IMG/VR virus record: IMGVR_UViG_3300030102_006934
Location: 152,713 to 216,712 of that record
Source of the DNA: a virus
Length of the DNA: 64,000 nt
Direction: 5' to 3' (one strand)
Shown here piece after piece: positions 16,653 to 25,073 of this stretch. The notes under the pieces are model-generated. The model ran no database searches, was not told the DNA's origin, and worked only from the letters and a program-made list of their open reading frames with translations. Position numbers and translations under genes: made by a program. The first letter of the stretch is position 1. Each line of letters starts with the position of its first letter.

Positions 16653-16998
16653 TTTTCTTTATTAATTTGTTTTTTAGTAATGTATTAAAGGCTAACCTAA
16701 AAGGTATTGATAGTTGGCTTTCCAACTTTCTAAAACCCATTGACTCGTCTATAATACCATTTTCTTGTAAAAGTGATTCTATTAACGCTCTAACTGTTTC
16801 CCATTTTACAACATCAATCATTTGACCACCACTATCTGGGTTTGGGATCATATATTCAATTTCAGTATTACCAGACAATACATTTATTTCTCTCCTCTCC
16901 AATATCTCATCTATTGTCGGTTCCATTTTTATGAAATTAGATATTTTATCTAAATCTAGATAATACTCTTCGTCAGCTATATTAAATAATTTACCCAT
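16645..16998 (-). CDS. Hypothetical protein between HAD and GT genes
   Basis: This 117-residue acidic protein contains MEPTIDEILERREINVLSGN and a helical C-terminus with FRKLESQLSIPFRLAFNTLL. It overlaps the GT4 gene by eight bases, so it is translated with it. No family is recognised and no membrane segment or enzyme motif is visible. Confidence 0.6.
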   Translation of the reverse strand: MGKLFNIADEEYYLDLDKISNFIKMEPTIDEILERREINVLSGNTEIEYMIPNPDSGGQMIDVVKWETVRALIESLLQENGIIDESMGFRKLESQLSIPFRLAFNTLLKNKLIKKNG

Positions 16999-17038
16999 AT
17001 TTTATATTTAATTAATTTTTATCATATGTAAACAGTTT

Positions 17039-17737
17039 TTATCGTAAATAAAGGTTGGGATCAGCTCCGCCGAGTACTAACTCAAAATTATCTAAAAGTT
17101 CTCCATTTATTTCTTTAATTGTTTTTACCCTATAACCTGATTGTACTATTTTTTTATTATAATCTTTATCGATAACGATATTGAATTTATCTAGTGGTTT
17201 AGTGTTTATAATTTTTGGGTGGTCAGTAATCATAATGTCTACATAGTCCCAAACCTTTTTATATTCGGTCACAAATTTTATGTTAGGACAACTAGATTTT
17301 GTTTTAGCTAAAAAGAAGTGGGTAGAAGGTATTGCCATACCACCTTCTCTACTGATTATAATAAATTCATGTTGTGGATTATCTATAATTAATCTGTTTA
17401 AAGATTCCACAGCAGAACTAACAGATTCTTCCGCATAACCAAAAACTTCTACGGTACATTTTTCATATAAAAACTCTTCTATAGTTACTCTTGTTTTTTT
17501 TGTTTCTAATTTAATATCTTCTTTTTCTTTAACCAACTCCTCCTCGAAGTCTAAATCAAACTCAATTTCGTTTTGTTTAACCTCTTCTTCTGGGAAAGTT
17601 AACCATTTCTCTAAATCGTAATCTAAAACTTCTACAGTATCCTCCCCTTCCAAAGGTGGGAAGTATTTAGTGTGGGTCTCCTCTATTTTACCTAATAAGT
17701 CTCTTAATACACCATCTATTGATACACCTATTTTCAT
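17039..17737 (-). CDS. HAD-like protein with altered nucleophile position
   Basis: This 232-residue protein has the shape of a phage 5'-nucleotidase-type HAD protein: MKIGVSIDGVLRDL at the start, HEFIIISREGG as motif II and DIMITDHPKIINTK as motif IV. The first Asp of the DxDG motif is Ser6, while Asp8 remains, so phosphotransfer through an aspartyl intermediate would be lost. An acidic insert (about residues 45-85) separates motif I from the rest. It may bind a ligand without catalysis. It lies two bases after phoH. Confidence 0.65.
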   Translation of the reverse strand: MKIGVSIDGVLRDLLGKIEETHTKYFPPLEGEDTVEVLDYDLEKWLTFPEEEVKQNEIEFDLDFEEELVKEKEDIKLETKKTRVTIEEFLYEKCTVEVFGYAEESVSSAVESLNRLIIDNPQHEFIIISREGGMAIPSTHFFLAKTKSSCPNIKFVTEYKKVWDYVDIMITDHPKIINTKPLDKFNIVIDKDYNKKIVQSGYRVKTIKEINGELLDNFELVLGGADPNLYLR

Positions 17738-17739
17738 AA

Positions 17740-18522
17740 TTAACTTTTTAACAATACTTTATTATTATCAGTAGATTCGTCCAAATCATCAAACACAGCC
17801 TCAATGGTTTTGATGATAGGGTTTCTAACCACGTCATTTGGGTCTCTAAGTTCTACACAACCAAAGTTGTCTATGTTATTAAACTTATCTATAATCACCT
17901 CCAAAGAACTATCCTTTTTATTTCTTATGTCTTTTTGTTTAACATCACCTAAAATAACCATCTTCGAGTCATCACCTATACGTGTCATTAAAGTCCTCAT
18001 ATTGTCTAATGTGATATTTTGTGCCTCATCAACAATTATAATAGTATTGTCAATACTCCTACCTCTAATGAATGCTAGGGGTTGAACATTTATTAAACCT
18101 AGTTCTCTGAATTTACGAGTTAATGACTCACCAATTATCTTCTCAAAGTTATCTATAAAAGAACCTAAAAAAGGATCAAATTTTTCGTTTAAATCACCTG
18201 GTAAAGAACCTAACTCTTCATGTCTTAACTGAGTAATTGATTTAACTAAAAGTACTTTTTTATATTTAGGTTTTGATTTTATTAGCTTAAGTGCTTCAGC
18301 ACAAGCGATGTAAGTTTTTCCAGTACCTGGTAAACCAGAAACAATGGTTATCTCATTGTTTCTTATTGAATCCCTAACTTTTCCTTGATTTTCATTTTTA
18401 CACTTATAGTGTACTGACATTGAGGTTAAGAACTTATCCTCTTCTTGGTTTTTTCTATATACGAATTCTTCTATTTGTTGTAAGTCTTCGTCTGATAGAT
18501 TTTTATTTCTTCTTCTTGCCAT
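17740..18522 (-). CDS. phoH: PhoH-like ATPase
   Basis: This 260-residue protein is a PhoH-type P-loop ATPase: Walker A GLPGTGKT at residues 63-70, Walker B IIIVDEAQN at 161-169, and VILGDVKQKD further on, with the PhoH pattern LGSLPGDLNEKFDPFL at about 104-119. PhoH proteins are common in marine phages and are linked to RNA or phosphate metabolism; the exact phage role is unsettled. The gap upstream has palindromes (18531-18552 and 18571-18583) that may control it. Confidence 0.88.
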   Translation of the reverse strand: MARRRNKNLSDEDLQQIEEFVYRKNQEEDKFLTSMSVHYKCKNENQGKVRDSIRNNEITIVSGLPGTGKTYIACAEALKLIKSKPKYKKVLLVKSITQLRHEELGSLPGDLNEKFDPFLGSFIDNFEKIIGESLTRKFRELGLINVQPLAFIRGRSIDNTIIIVDEAQNITLDNMRTLMTRIGDDSKMVILGDVKQKDIRNKKDSSLEVIIDKFNNIDNFGCVELRDPNDVVRNPIIKTIEAVFDDLDESTDNNKVLLKS

Positions 18523-18530
18523 AAAATTTT

Positions 18531-18552
18531 ATTATTAAATTAATTTAATAAT
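18531..18552. promoter_or_regulatory. 22-base perfect palindrome upstream of phoH
   Basis: The sequence from 18531 to 18552 (ATTATTAAATT and its exact reverse complement) is a perfect palindrome just before the phoH start. Its A/T content makes chance more likely than for a mixed sequence, but the length suggests an operator. Confidence 0.4.
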
Positions 18553-18570
18553 GAAAATATACTAACATTA

Positions 18571-18583
18571 TGTACAATGTACA
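18571..18583. promoter_or_regulatory. TGTACA-type inverted repeat upstream of phoH
   Basis: TGTACAATGTACA is an inverted repeat of TGTAC around AAT, with two TGTACA units sharing the site. It is in the 64-base gap between the HAD gene and phoH and could be bound by a dimeric repressor. Confidence 0.35.
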
Positions 18584-18586
18584 CAG

Positions 18587-18901
18587 TTATTTAATAAAGG
18601 ATTTTGGATCGTCAAAGAAATCTAGACTGTTAAATGTTTTGTCATCGACAAAAATATCAAAAAATGGTTTATCTAACCTTAATTCATGGTATTTCACACC
18701 AAAGTCTTTTAATTGTTGTTCAGTTAGTACCCTCCAATCAATACCACTAACTGCTCCTCTAGCAGTCCACATTGTTATATGATGGCCCTCATCATATAAT
18801 TTATTCACTATATCTATATTTTTTTTTATCGGTTTAGATGAGTTGTAATCCGTTTTTTTAGTGTTGAAAATGGTTTCATCTATATCTACGAATATTTTCA
18901 T
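18587..18901 (-). CDS. Small HAD phosphatase of the glycan operon
   Basis: This 104-residue protein has a complete HAD motif I FVDIDETIF (residues 4-12), motif II TMWTARG (about residue 43) and an acidic motif near IFVDDKTF (about residue 88). It is the size and type of the small phosphatases found in capsule and glycan loci, and probably removes phosphate from a sugar intermediate. It overlaps the methyltransferase gene by four bases. Confidence 0.75.
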   Translation of the reverse strand: MKIFVDIDETIFNTKKTDYNSSKPIKKNIDIVNKLYDEGHHITMWTARGAVSGIDWRVLTEQQLKDFGVKYHELRLDKPFFDIFVDDKTFNSLDFFDDPKSFIK

Positions 18902-19545
18902 TTCTTTATATTTGTGAATTTCATTATTTTATTATTGATAGTAATGTTCACATCACCAAATAGATTAGTTATGGAATCTTCGGTGAAAAAACTATAATGA
19001 GGGTTAGTTGAACTTTCCACAATACGATCTTTAGTTTTACAATAAGGAACTTCAAACACGAAGTATTTACTAACATTTTTAACAAATTGTACGAAGTCTT
19101 TTAATTGGTTTGTTGGTATGTGTTCTAAAGTGTGTATACAAAATAAAATATCAATATCTTTAGTTAATAGTGTTTCTTTATTTTCGTGAAATTCTATATA
19201 ATTAGGTAATTCGTTTTTGATTATATCATGTGAATACAATGATATTTTTGGAAAATTTTTATTTACCTTCTTGAGGAAATCATAATTAGGTGGGGTACCT
19301 ATCTCCAATAAGTTATTAATACTTATGTTTATTTTAGATAAATATTTAATATATGAATCGTTCCTAATTAAATTATTACCAAAACCACTGACATGACTTT
19401 TTTGATGTTGGCTAATTTCTTCGTGTGAATAACCTTCGCAATCAACAAAAGTAAAATAACAATTAGAACATTTTAAAATATCACAATCAATTAGTTTATG
19501 TTTTAAAATATTATTTGTTACTGATTCACATATTGGGCATTTCAT
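18898..19545 (-). CDS. SAM methyltransferase with N-terminal zinc-binding motif
   Basis: This 215-residue protein starts MKCPICESVTNN and has CSNCYFTF further on, giving a four-Cys zinc site. A class I methyltransferase fold follows with NLLEIGTPPNYDFL (SAM-binding motif, about residue 76) and DILFCIHTLEHI (about 130). This zinc-plus-methyltransferase layout is typical of sugar C- or O-methyltransferases in polysaccharide loci. It overlaps its neighbours by four bases on both sides. Confidence 0.75.
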   Translation of the reverse strand: MKCPICESVTNNILKHKLIDCDILKCSNCYFTFVDCEGYSHEEISQHQKSHVSGFGNNLIRNDSYIKYLSKINISINNLLEIGTPPNYDFLKKVNKNFPKISLYSHDIIKNELPNYIEFHENKETLLTKDIDILFCIHTLEHIPTNQLKDFVQFVKNVSKYFVFEVPYCKTKDRIVESSTNPHYSFFTEDSITNLFGDVNITINNKIMKFTNIKK

Positions 19546-20555
19546 ATCAATTCCATCAACTTATCAAATACATTATGTGTCTCATTTATTTCAATAAAAT
19601 TATTATTATTTGTATCATCACAGAAATACCTTAATTTGGGGTGAGAGACTAAACTAATCGTTTTAATACCTAAACCATGAGACATCATTTGACTATGTCC
19701 AGCACTACACAGTATTGTTTTCACTTTGGAATAGTTTTCTTTTATTTTAGTCTCATTACCACTAGAATTGTCTAATAATGGTATGTTAATATTTGACGAC
19801 CTTAAGTGGTTATAGAAATTTTTACTACCATCGTGGGACATATAAGCCACAGGTATATTTTTAGTGATACAATATTTAACTAATTTTGTTAATTCACTGT
19901 AAAATTTTGACTTACCTATTTTACCATATCTCCTCCATTCACGGTCATCTTTAATCTCTATAGTAATAAATTTTTTATTTTCTTCATCCATACTTGACGA
20001 CCAAAACTCTTTTACATACCATATACTTGGGCAAAATTCAAATTTTACTTTATCAGAAAAATCAGAACCAATAATACCTAATAAACTATTTCTATCACCA
20101 TTATGTCTCATGGAGAAATGTTCGGCTTTATTTATCAATTTCTTAATGTTTTCTTTAAACAATGGTAATTTACTCTCTGTTTTAATTGAATTCTCTCTAG
20201 AAGACATAGTCATATCTTGCCCATAAAATAGGTTATAACCAATCGATATAACGTAAATTGGTTTATCAATCTTATCGTACATATCTTTAGGTATTACCCA
20301 CTGCCAACCCGAAACATTGTTTGGTGCTGAATCAGGTAATATTAAACCACCCCCTCCAACTAATATGTAGTCAAACTTATTTAGTGAATTTATTTTAGTT
20401 TCATTAAATGTGACTCTACAATCGAAATCAGTAAACTCACAATCAACACCGTCTAAGTATTTTTCTTGAAAATATTTCTTAGTTGACTTCCCTAGTATTA
20501 GGTCACCACTGTTGAATTTGGCTTGTGAGGCATATATATGTGCTATTTTTATCAT
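19542..20555 (-). CDS. Polysaccharide pyruvyltransferase-family protein
   Basis: This 337-residue protein matches the polysaccharide pyruvyltransferase family (PF04230): SGDLILGKSTKKYF near residue 16, DYILVGGGGLILPDSA near 63, HFSMRHNGDRNSLLG near 147, and a C-terminal CSAGHSQMMSHGLGIKTISL. Such enzymes add pyruvate ketals to sugars and make glycans more acidic. It lies directly downstream of neuB with a four-base overlap. Some family members use other donors, so the reaction is a best guess. Confidence 0.75.
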   Translation of the reverse strand: MIKIAHIYASQAKFNSGDLILGKSTKKYFQEKYLDGVDCEFTDFDCRVTFNETKINSLNKFDYILVGGGGLILPDSAPNNVSGWQWVIPKDMYDKIDKPIYVISIGYNLFYGQDMTMSSRENSIKTESKLPLFKENIKKLINKAEHFSMRHNGDRNSLLGIIGSDFSDKVKFEFCPSIWYVKEFWSSSMDEENKKFITIEIKDDREWRRYGKIGKSKFYSELTKLVKYCITKNIPVAYMSHDGSKNFYNHLRSSNINIPLLDNSSGNETKIKENYSKVKTILCSAGHSQMMSHGLGIKTISLVSHPKLRYFCDDTNNNNFIEINETHNVFDKLMELI

Positions 20556-21403
20556 TTTCTAAGTGATTTTTGTTTTAATAATTCACCACCCATTACTTTT
20601 CTTGGTCCATAACCTCCCATAGCTTTTTCAATATCCCTAATTGATTTAACTAATTTTATTAAACCTTGTGGTTCTACTGAAGCCATTTGGTCTGACCCCC
20701 ATAAAGTTCTATCTGTTGTTATATGACGTTCAACCCACGTAGAGCCCAATAATATTGTGGAAACAGTTGTCATTAGACCAAACTCATGTCCTGAATAACC
20801 TACATCGACATTGGGTTTAGCTATAACATCTTTTATCCACTTTATATACTCTAAATTTAATTCATCTACTTGGGATGGGTATGTAGAGTTTGTATGCATT
20901 ATTAAGTTTGGGTTACATGTATCTACACACTTAACAATCTCTTCTTCAGTACTCATACCAGTACTAATAATTAGGTATCTACATTTTTCTCTAGCATAAG
21001 AACATAAATCTAAATCAGTAATTAGAGCTGAGGGTATTTTCATTATGTCAGTAAATTTAGACATAAAGTCAACAGAATCTTTATCCCAAACTGAAGCAAA
21101 CCATTTAATACCTTTTAACTTACAATAATTATCAATGTTAACATAATCACTATGTGTTAACTCTATATCTTTTTTATAATCTAAGTAAGTTATTTCTTCA
21201 TCCCTCCATGGAACATTTTTAGGTTTATTTTTTTGTTCTTCTGGTACGCACACAATGGGGTTTCTTTTTTGAAACTTAACGTAATCACAACCAGAAATGT
21301 AAGCTACATCAATTAATTTTTTAATGTTATCTAAAAAACCACTCTTATCTTTACCGTAAGCAAAATTAATACCAATCTCACCTATTATTTTTGTCCTTTC
21401 CAT
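20552..21403 (-). CDS. neuB: NeuB-type nonulosonate (sialic-like acid) synthase
   Basis: This 283-residue protein has the NeuB TIM-barrel motifs: EIGINFAYG at 9-17, YVKFQKRNP at 41-49, STGM at 147-150, GYSGHE at 202-207, ERHIT at 225-229 and DQMAS at 238-242. The enzyme joins phosphoenolpyruvate to an N-acetyl hexosamine to give a nine-carbon acid. Family members usually have about 340-350 residues with a C-terminal SAF (antifreeze-like) domain; this one stops at KVMGGELLKQKSLRK, so the SAF domain is missing. It overlaps neuA by 19 bases. Confidence 0.88.
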   Translation of the reverse strand: MERTKIIGEIGINFAYGKDKSGFLDNIKKLIDVAYISGCDYVKFQKRNPIVCVPEEQKNKPKNVPWRDEEITYLDYKKDIELTHSDYVNIDNYCKLKGIKWFASVWDKDSVDFMSKFTDIMKIPSALITDLDLCSYAREKCRYLIISTGMSTEEEIVKCVDTCNPNLIMHTNSTYPSQVDELNLEYIKWIKDVIAKPNVDVGYSGHEFGLMTTVSTILLGSTWVERHITTDRTLWGSDQMASVEPQGLIKLVKSIRDIEKAMGGYGPRKVMGGELLKQKSLRK

Positions 21404-22029
21404 TTTAAAACGTCTTTTTTTGTATCAATGTCTATAATATCGTCATTATTTATGGTAAAATAAATAGTATCTTCATTATATAAGTTATTATTTAGTCTAG
21501 GTAGTTCTTCGATATTAAAAATAGTTACGTAATGTGTTAATTCGAATACTTTAGGGTAATCCTGTCTTCTATATAAATTATGTGGTGTTATTTGTTTACC
21601 ATTAATACCATCCTCTACCATTAAAAGATATGGGTGGATACCATCATAAGGTTTTTTACATAATAATGATTTAGCTTCATTATCAATAAAGTATTCATAA
21701 CTGTCAACAACATCACCCCATTTTCTAGTTGGGTATACAACGTATAACATAATACAATTACCCTTAGTTACACCTAAACTATTAAAAAATGATAACATAG
21801 TGTCTTTAGTTGATGTCTTATCACCAGAATATTTGGGGGGTCTTGGTACGTGTTTGTAATTTTTGTATTTATCTATGATAAATTCATCGTCACTGTAAAT
21901 GTAAACATTATCTTTATATTTCGATGGTATAGTTCTTAATGTTTGTTCTATTAGTAACCTATTTTTGAAGGGTACCCCCTTGGACCCCTTTCTAGCGGGA
22001 ATAACTATAATATCATCCTTTGTAAACAT
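21385..22029 (-). CDS. neuA: NeuA-type CMP-nonulosonate cytidylyltransferase
   Basis: This 214-residue protein has the CMP-sugar-acid synthetase signature IPARKGSKGVPFKN (residues 10-23), then RPPKYSGDKTSTKDTM, YRRQDYPKVFE (near 150) and DIDTKKDVLKWK at the end. It activates the acid made by the adjacent NeuB as a CMP sugar for transfer. The genes overlap, so both proteins should be made together. Which nonulosonic acid is used cannot be told from sequence. Confidence 0.85.
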   Translation of the reverse strand: MFTKDDIIVIPARKGSKGVPFKNRLLIEQTLRTIPSKYKDNVYIYSDDEFIIDKYKNYKHVPRPPKYSGDKTSTKDTMLSFFNSLGVTKGNCIMLYVVYPTRKWGDVVDSYEYFIDNEAKSLLCKKPYDGIHPYLLMVEDGINGKQITPHNLYRRQDYPKVFELTHYVTIFNIEELPRLNNNLYNEDTIYFTINNDDIIDIDTKKDVLKWKGQK

Positions 22030-22663
22030 GACCCTCTAGTTTGAAATTAATAAATGGGTTTATACTATAAACATTAACACCCAAAGACTTTAATTTTTCT
22101 TTTAATATAACAGTATCCCTATCTAATTTATTCAACCATTCCTTATATTGTGACCAATCACTCCAAGGGGTTTCACTAATATTTTTATAATAGTTTTTGA
22201 ATGTGTGTTGCCCATCTAAAATACCGTGGTCAACTCCTATCAAAATAATGTTTTTAGCACCTAAATGATATGCGAAATGTATAGAAGATGTTATAGTGGA
22301 ATCACTAACAACTAAATGGTTGGGTTTATCGAAAGCTTTCAAATTTATTCTACTAACGTTAACTAAGTGGTCAAAATAATATAGTTTATTTATATTATTA
22401 TTTACATCTAAGGGTACCCCAGAGCCACAATTAAGTCTAGCCACTATTATATCAGAATTAGAATTTTTTAAAGTATCTCGTATTAGAGAATGTTCCTTCC
22501 TAACAATATAACTAGTATCAAATTTTCTGTAAGTTTGATTAGTTCCTACAGAAATTTTATTTTCTAAGAATGAGGGGTCTATAAAATCACAAGATGGACC
22601 AGAACCAATAACATATATATCCTCCCCCTTATGTATGTTTTTAAATTTATTTATATCCTCCAT
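22013..22663 (-). CDS. DUF115/MptE-like protein, possible glycosyltransferase
   Basis: This 216-residue protein has VIGSGPSCDF at residues 18-27, a dinucleotide/nucleotide-binding-like loop seen in DUF115 (MptE-like) proteins, plus SVGTNQTYR and KNIILIGVDHGI (about residue 138). DUF115 domains are part of Maf-type nonulosonate transferases of flagellin, and its place directly upstream of neuA supports a role in transferring the CMP-activated acid. This is inference from fold and neighbours. Confidence 0.55.
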   Translation of the reverse strand: MEDINKFKNIHKGEDIYVIGSGPSCDFIDPSFLENKISVGTNQTYRKFDTSYIVRKEHSLIRDTLKNSNSDIIVARLNCGSGVPLDVNNNINKLYYFDHLVNVSRINLKAFDKPNHLVVSDSTITSSIHFAYHLGAKNIILIGVDHGILDGQHTFKNYYKNISETPWSDWSQYKEWLNKLDRDTVILKEKLKSLGVNVYSINPFINFKLEGHVYKG

Positions 22664-22682
22664 TTATAGTTCTAATTTAGTT

Positions 22683-23360
22683 TTACCCCCATTTTTTATT
22701 AAAATTTTTACTTAAACCATGTGTCATTTCATTTTGTTTTTTAGGGTCAACTAATCCATGACTTTTACTTAAATGATGTAAAACTATAGAGTTTTTTATT
22801 AACCCATGTTTAATTTTATACTTTTGTAGATTCATAGAGTAGTCATTGTCTTGATACCAAAAAGAAAATTGTTCATCAAAATTACCTATAATATCAATAA
22901 CTTTTCTATTTAGTAAAATAGACCAGCCAGTCAATTCGTATGAAGTTCTATAACCATAAAAAACTTCTTTCTTCTCTTTAAAATTACTTTTATGGACATT
23001 CCATATTGGACAATAGGGGGACATTGATAATAATTCGTTGTCCTTTTCAAACTGTTTTAACATTTCTGAAAACCAACCACCAACGTACTCAGTGTCATTA
23101 TTAGATATCAATATCCATTCGTTTGTACAATAATTTAAACCTATATTTAAGAATTTATTATAATTAAATTCTCCTTTAGGTACGATGGTTTCGACCTCAT
23201 CATAGTCGTACTTATATTTACCTGTTTTTTCTGTTTCTATAAGTTTTATACTAAAATTATGATTTTTTTCAGAGTTTAAGATACTCTCAACACACTGTTT
23301 AGTCATATTGTAAATTCTATCATCTTTTGTGTAAGTCAATAAAATAACATCTATTTTCAT
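22683..23360 (-). CDS. Family 2 glycosyltransferase
   Basis: This 225-residue protein is a single GT-A domain: MKIDVILLTYTKDDRIYNMT, then CVESILNSEKNHNFSIKLIE, and the metal-binding motif in WILISNNDTEYVGGW (about residue 90). The second half has SPYCPIWN and a membrane-free end QKNEMTHGLSKNFNKKWG. Its start abuts the stop of the double GT gene upstream. Donor and acceptor are unknown. Confidence 0.8.
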   Translation of the reverse strand: MKIDVILLTYTKDDRIYNMTKQCVESILNSEKNHNFSIKLIETEKTGKYKYDYDEVETIVPKGEFNYNKFLNIGLNYCTNEWILISNNDTEYVGGWFSEMLKQFEKDNELLSMSPYCPIWNVHKSNFKEKKEVFYGYRTSYELTGWSILLNRKVIDIIGNFDEQFSFWYQDNDYSMNLQKYKIKHGLIKNSIVLHHLSKSHGLVDPKKQNEMTHGLSKNFNKKWG

Positions 23361-24904
23361 TATCCTCTGTTTTGATATATTGCTTGTAATTGTTTTTGTA
23401 CCATCTCTTGTGGTGTTAAAGGTGTTTCTGTTGGGGTAACACCATGTTTCTTTTTATACCACATAGTACCTTTCCTAAAGTTGTCATTCCATGTTGGTGT
23501 TCTAGCTATTGTGCTCTCTTCTATTGAATTGGGTATATCTGTCAAATACTCCCAACTTTTATCAATATCAGCGAAGTACCAAAAAGCTGGGTGATAACCC
23601 TTTTTAATCGTTTGATAGGTATGTTCTACATGTTCCCATGCGTTTTTAAAGTTAGGGTCAAAACCACCTATATCTTCTAGAACTGGTCTGTAATAATAAG
23701 AAAAGGCACCAACACAATTTGGGTATAAAGCGATACTTAACCTTGTTTGGTCACCTTCACTATCCTTATAAGGTACTAACATCCTAGGATTAGGTTCCCC
23801 CTCACTATCTTCCCTATCTTCTAAACTTGTAAAACCTTTACTACCTTTTTTATTGGCTGGTCCATGTAAGGCAAAATTTAAATGTTTAATACCAGAAACA
23901 AGAGAGTGTTTTATATACTCTTCAAATACCTTCTCATCTTTTATTAGAATATCATCTTCCATGATGAATATATGTTCACAATCAGTATTTTCCAATAAGT
24001 AATTAATGGCTGTAGTTTTAGCCGCTCCTACTGATTTATTTACTTCGTGTTGTATTATCTTTGCGTGTTTAGGGTAAGAGTCTTCATTGTATGGTGTACC
24101 ATCGTTCACAATTACAAAATTTTCTATCCAATCTGGAATAGTAAAGGCACTTTGTTTTATTCTATGTTCCGCATTGTAAGTTACCATACCAAAACCAACA
24201 GATTTTGGGTCGAATTCTAACTTCTCCTCAAAGGTTTTATTTTTTGTTAACCTAATCGGTAATTTGTCTTTATACTTTTCTTCAAACCTTACTTTATGAC
24301 CTTCCCATTGTTGGTTTGTCTGACCAATAGATAAATGTGTAATTCTTATCTGTGTTGTTAAACCTATTTTAACACCATCTAAGTAGTTTGGGAAACAAAA
24401 AGAAATATCATAGAAATGGAAACCATGAAACTCCTCATCGAAATTATGTTTTATTTTAGTTTTATCAACCCCAAAGAATAAACCATCTAAAACAACCATA
24501 TCGGTTATTTTTTTACCTTGGTCTTTTGAGTAATAATTAGTCCATTTTTTACCTTCGTTTTGGTGAGACACTATCCCATTCATGGATTCTTTGATTGTCC
24601 ACCATCTACCATCGACTAAATCTGTTGTACCCGCTATACCGATAATACCATATTTAGGGTTTTTTTCAAATAAGGATTTTAATTTCCTACCCCAGTTTTT
24701 AGTATCGAAAATAATGTCATCATGACAAAAAACCACAATATCATTTGTGGTTTGTTCTAAACCTTTGTTATAGGCTTGTGTTAATGACATCTCGCCATCA
24801 TTAATGATTTGTATCACCTCTATTTTATGAACACCAGAGGTTTTTTTAATATCTTCAATAAAATTGGGTTTATCTCTTTTTGTTGAATATACTACACTAA
24901 TCAT
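23360..24904 (-). CDS. Two-domain glycosyltransferase
   Basis: The 514-residue protein seems to hold two GT-A-like domains. The first (about 1-225) has MISVVYSTKRDKPNF, QAYNKGLEQTTNDIVVFCHDDIIF and a glycine-rich IIGIAGTTDL. The second (about 235-500) has GFGMVTYNAEHRIKQSAF, FVIVNDGTPYN, NKSVGAAKTTAINYLL and IFIMEDDILI. Such paired domains can add two sugars in turn. It overlaps the small upstream gene by eight bases. Confidence 0.75.
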   Translation of the reverse strand: MISVVYSTKRDKPNFIEDIKKTSGVHKIEVIQIINDGEMSLTQAYNKGLEQTTNDIVVFCHDDIIFDTKNWGRKLKSLFEKNPKYGIIGIAGTTDLVDGRWWTIKESMNGIVSHQNEGKKWTNYYSKDQGKKITDMVVLDGLFFGVDKTKIKHNFDEEFHGFHFYDISFCFPNYLDGVKIGLTTQIRITHLSIGQTNQQWEGHKVRFEEKYKDKLPIRLTKNKTFEEKLEFDPKSVGFGMVTYNAEHRIKQSAFTIPDWIENFVIVNDGTPYNEDSYPKHAKIIQHEVNKSVGAAKTTAINYLLENTDCEHIFIMEDDILIKDEKVFEEYIKHSLVSGIKHLNFALHGPANKKGSKGFTSLEDREDSEGEPNPRMLVPYKDSEGDQTRLSIALYPNCVGAFSYYYRPVLEDIGGFDPNFKNAWEHVEHTYQTIKKGYHPAFWYFADIDKSWEYLTDIPNSIEESTIARTPTWNDNFRKGTMWYKKKHGVTPTETPLTPQEMVQKQLQAIYQNRG

Positions 24905-25073
24905 TTTTAAATTTATGTTTTTTAATTTTACCTAACTTGGTTTCGATGTCAATTATTTTTTGTTTTAACCATTCTATGGTCCATCCATCTAACCTATCCC
25001 TCATTGAAAACTCTATTTTAATTTTTTTTAAATAAGTCTCTAACCTATTTTTTTCTGTCTCTGAAAAAATCAT
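24897..25073 (-). CDS. Small coupled protein between peptidase and GT genes
   Basis: A 58-residue ORF with start at 25073 overlaps the stop of the HslV-like gene as ATGA and overlaps the start of the GT gene at its end. This exact fit into the operon supports it as real. The protein is basic and helical (SETEKNRLETYLKKIKIEFS; EWLKQKIIDIETKLGKIKK). It could be a small partner of the peptidase or of the glycosyltransferase. No homolog is recognised. Confidence 0.65.
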   Translation of the reverse strand: MIFSETEKNRLETYLKKIKIEFSMRDRLDGWTIEWLKQKIIDIETKLGKIKKHKFKND

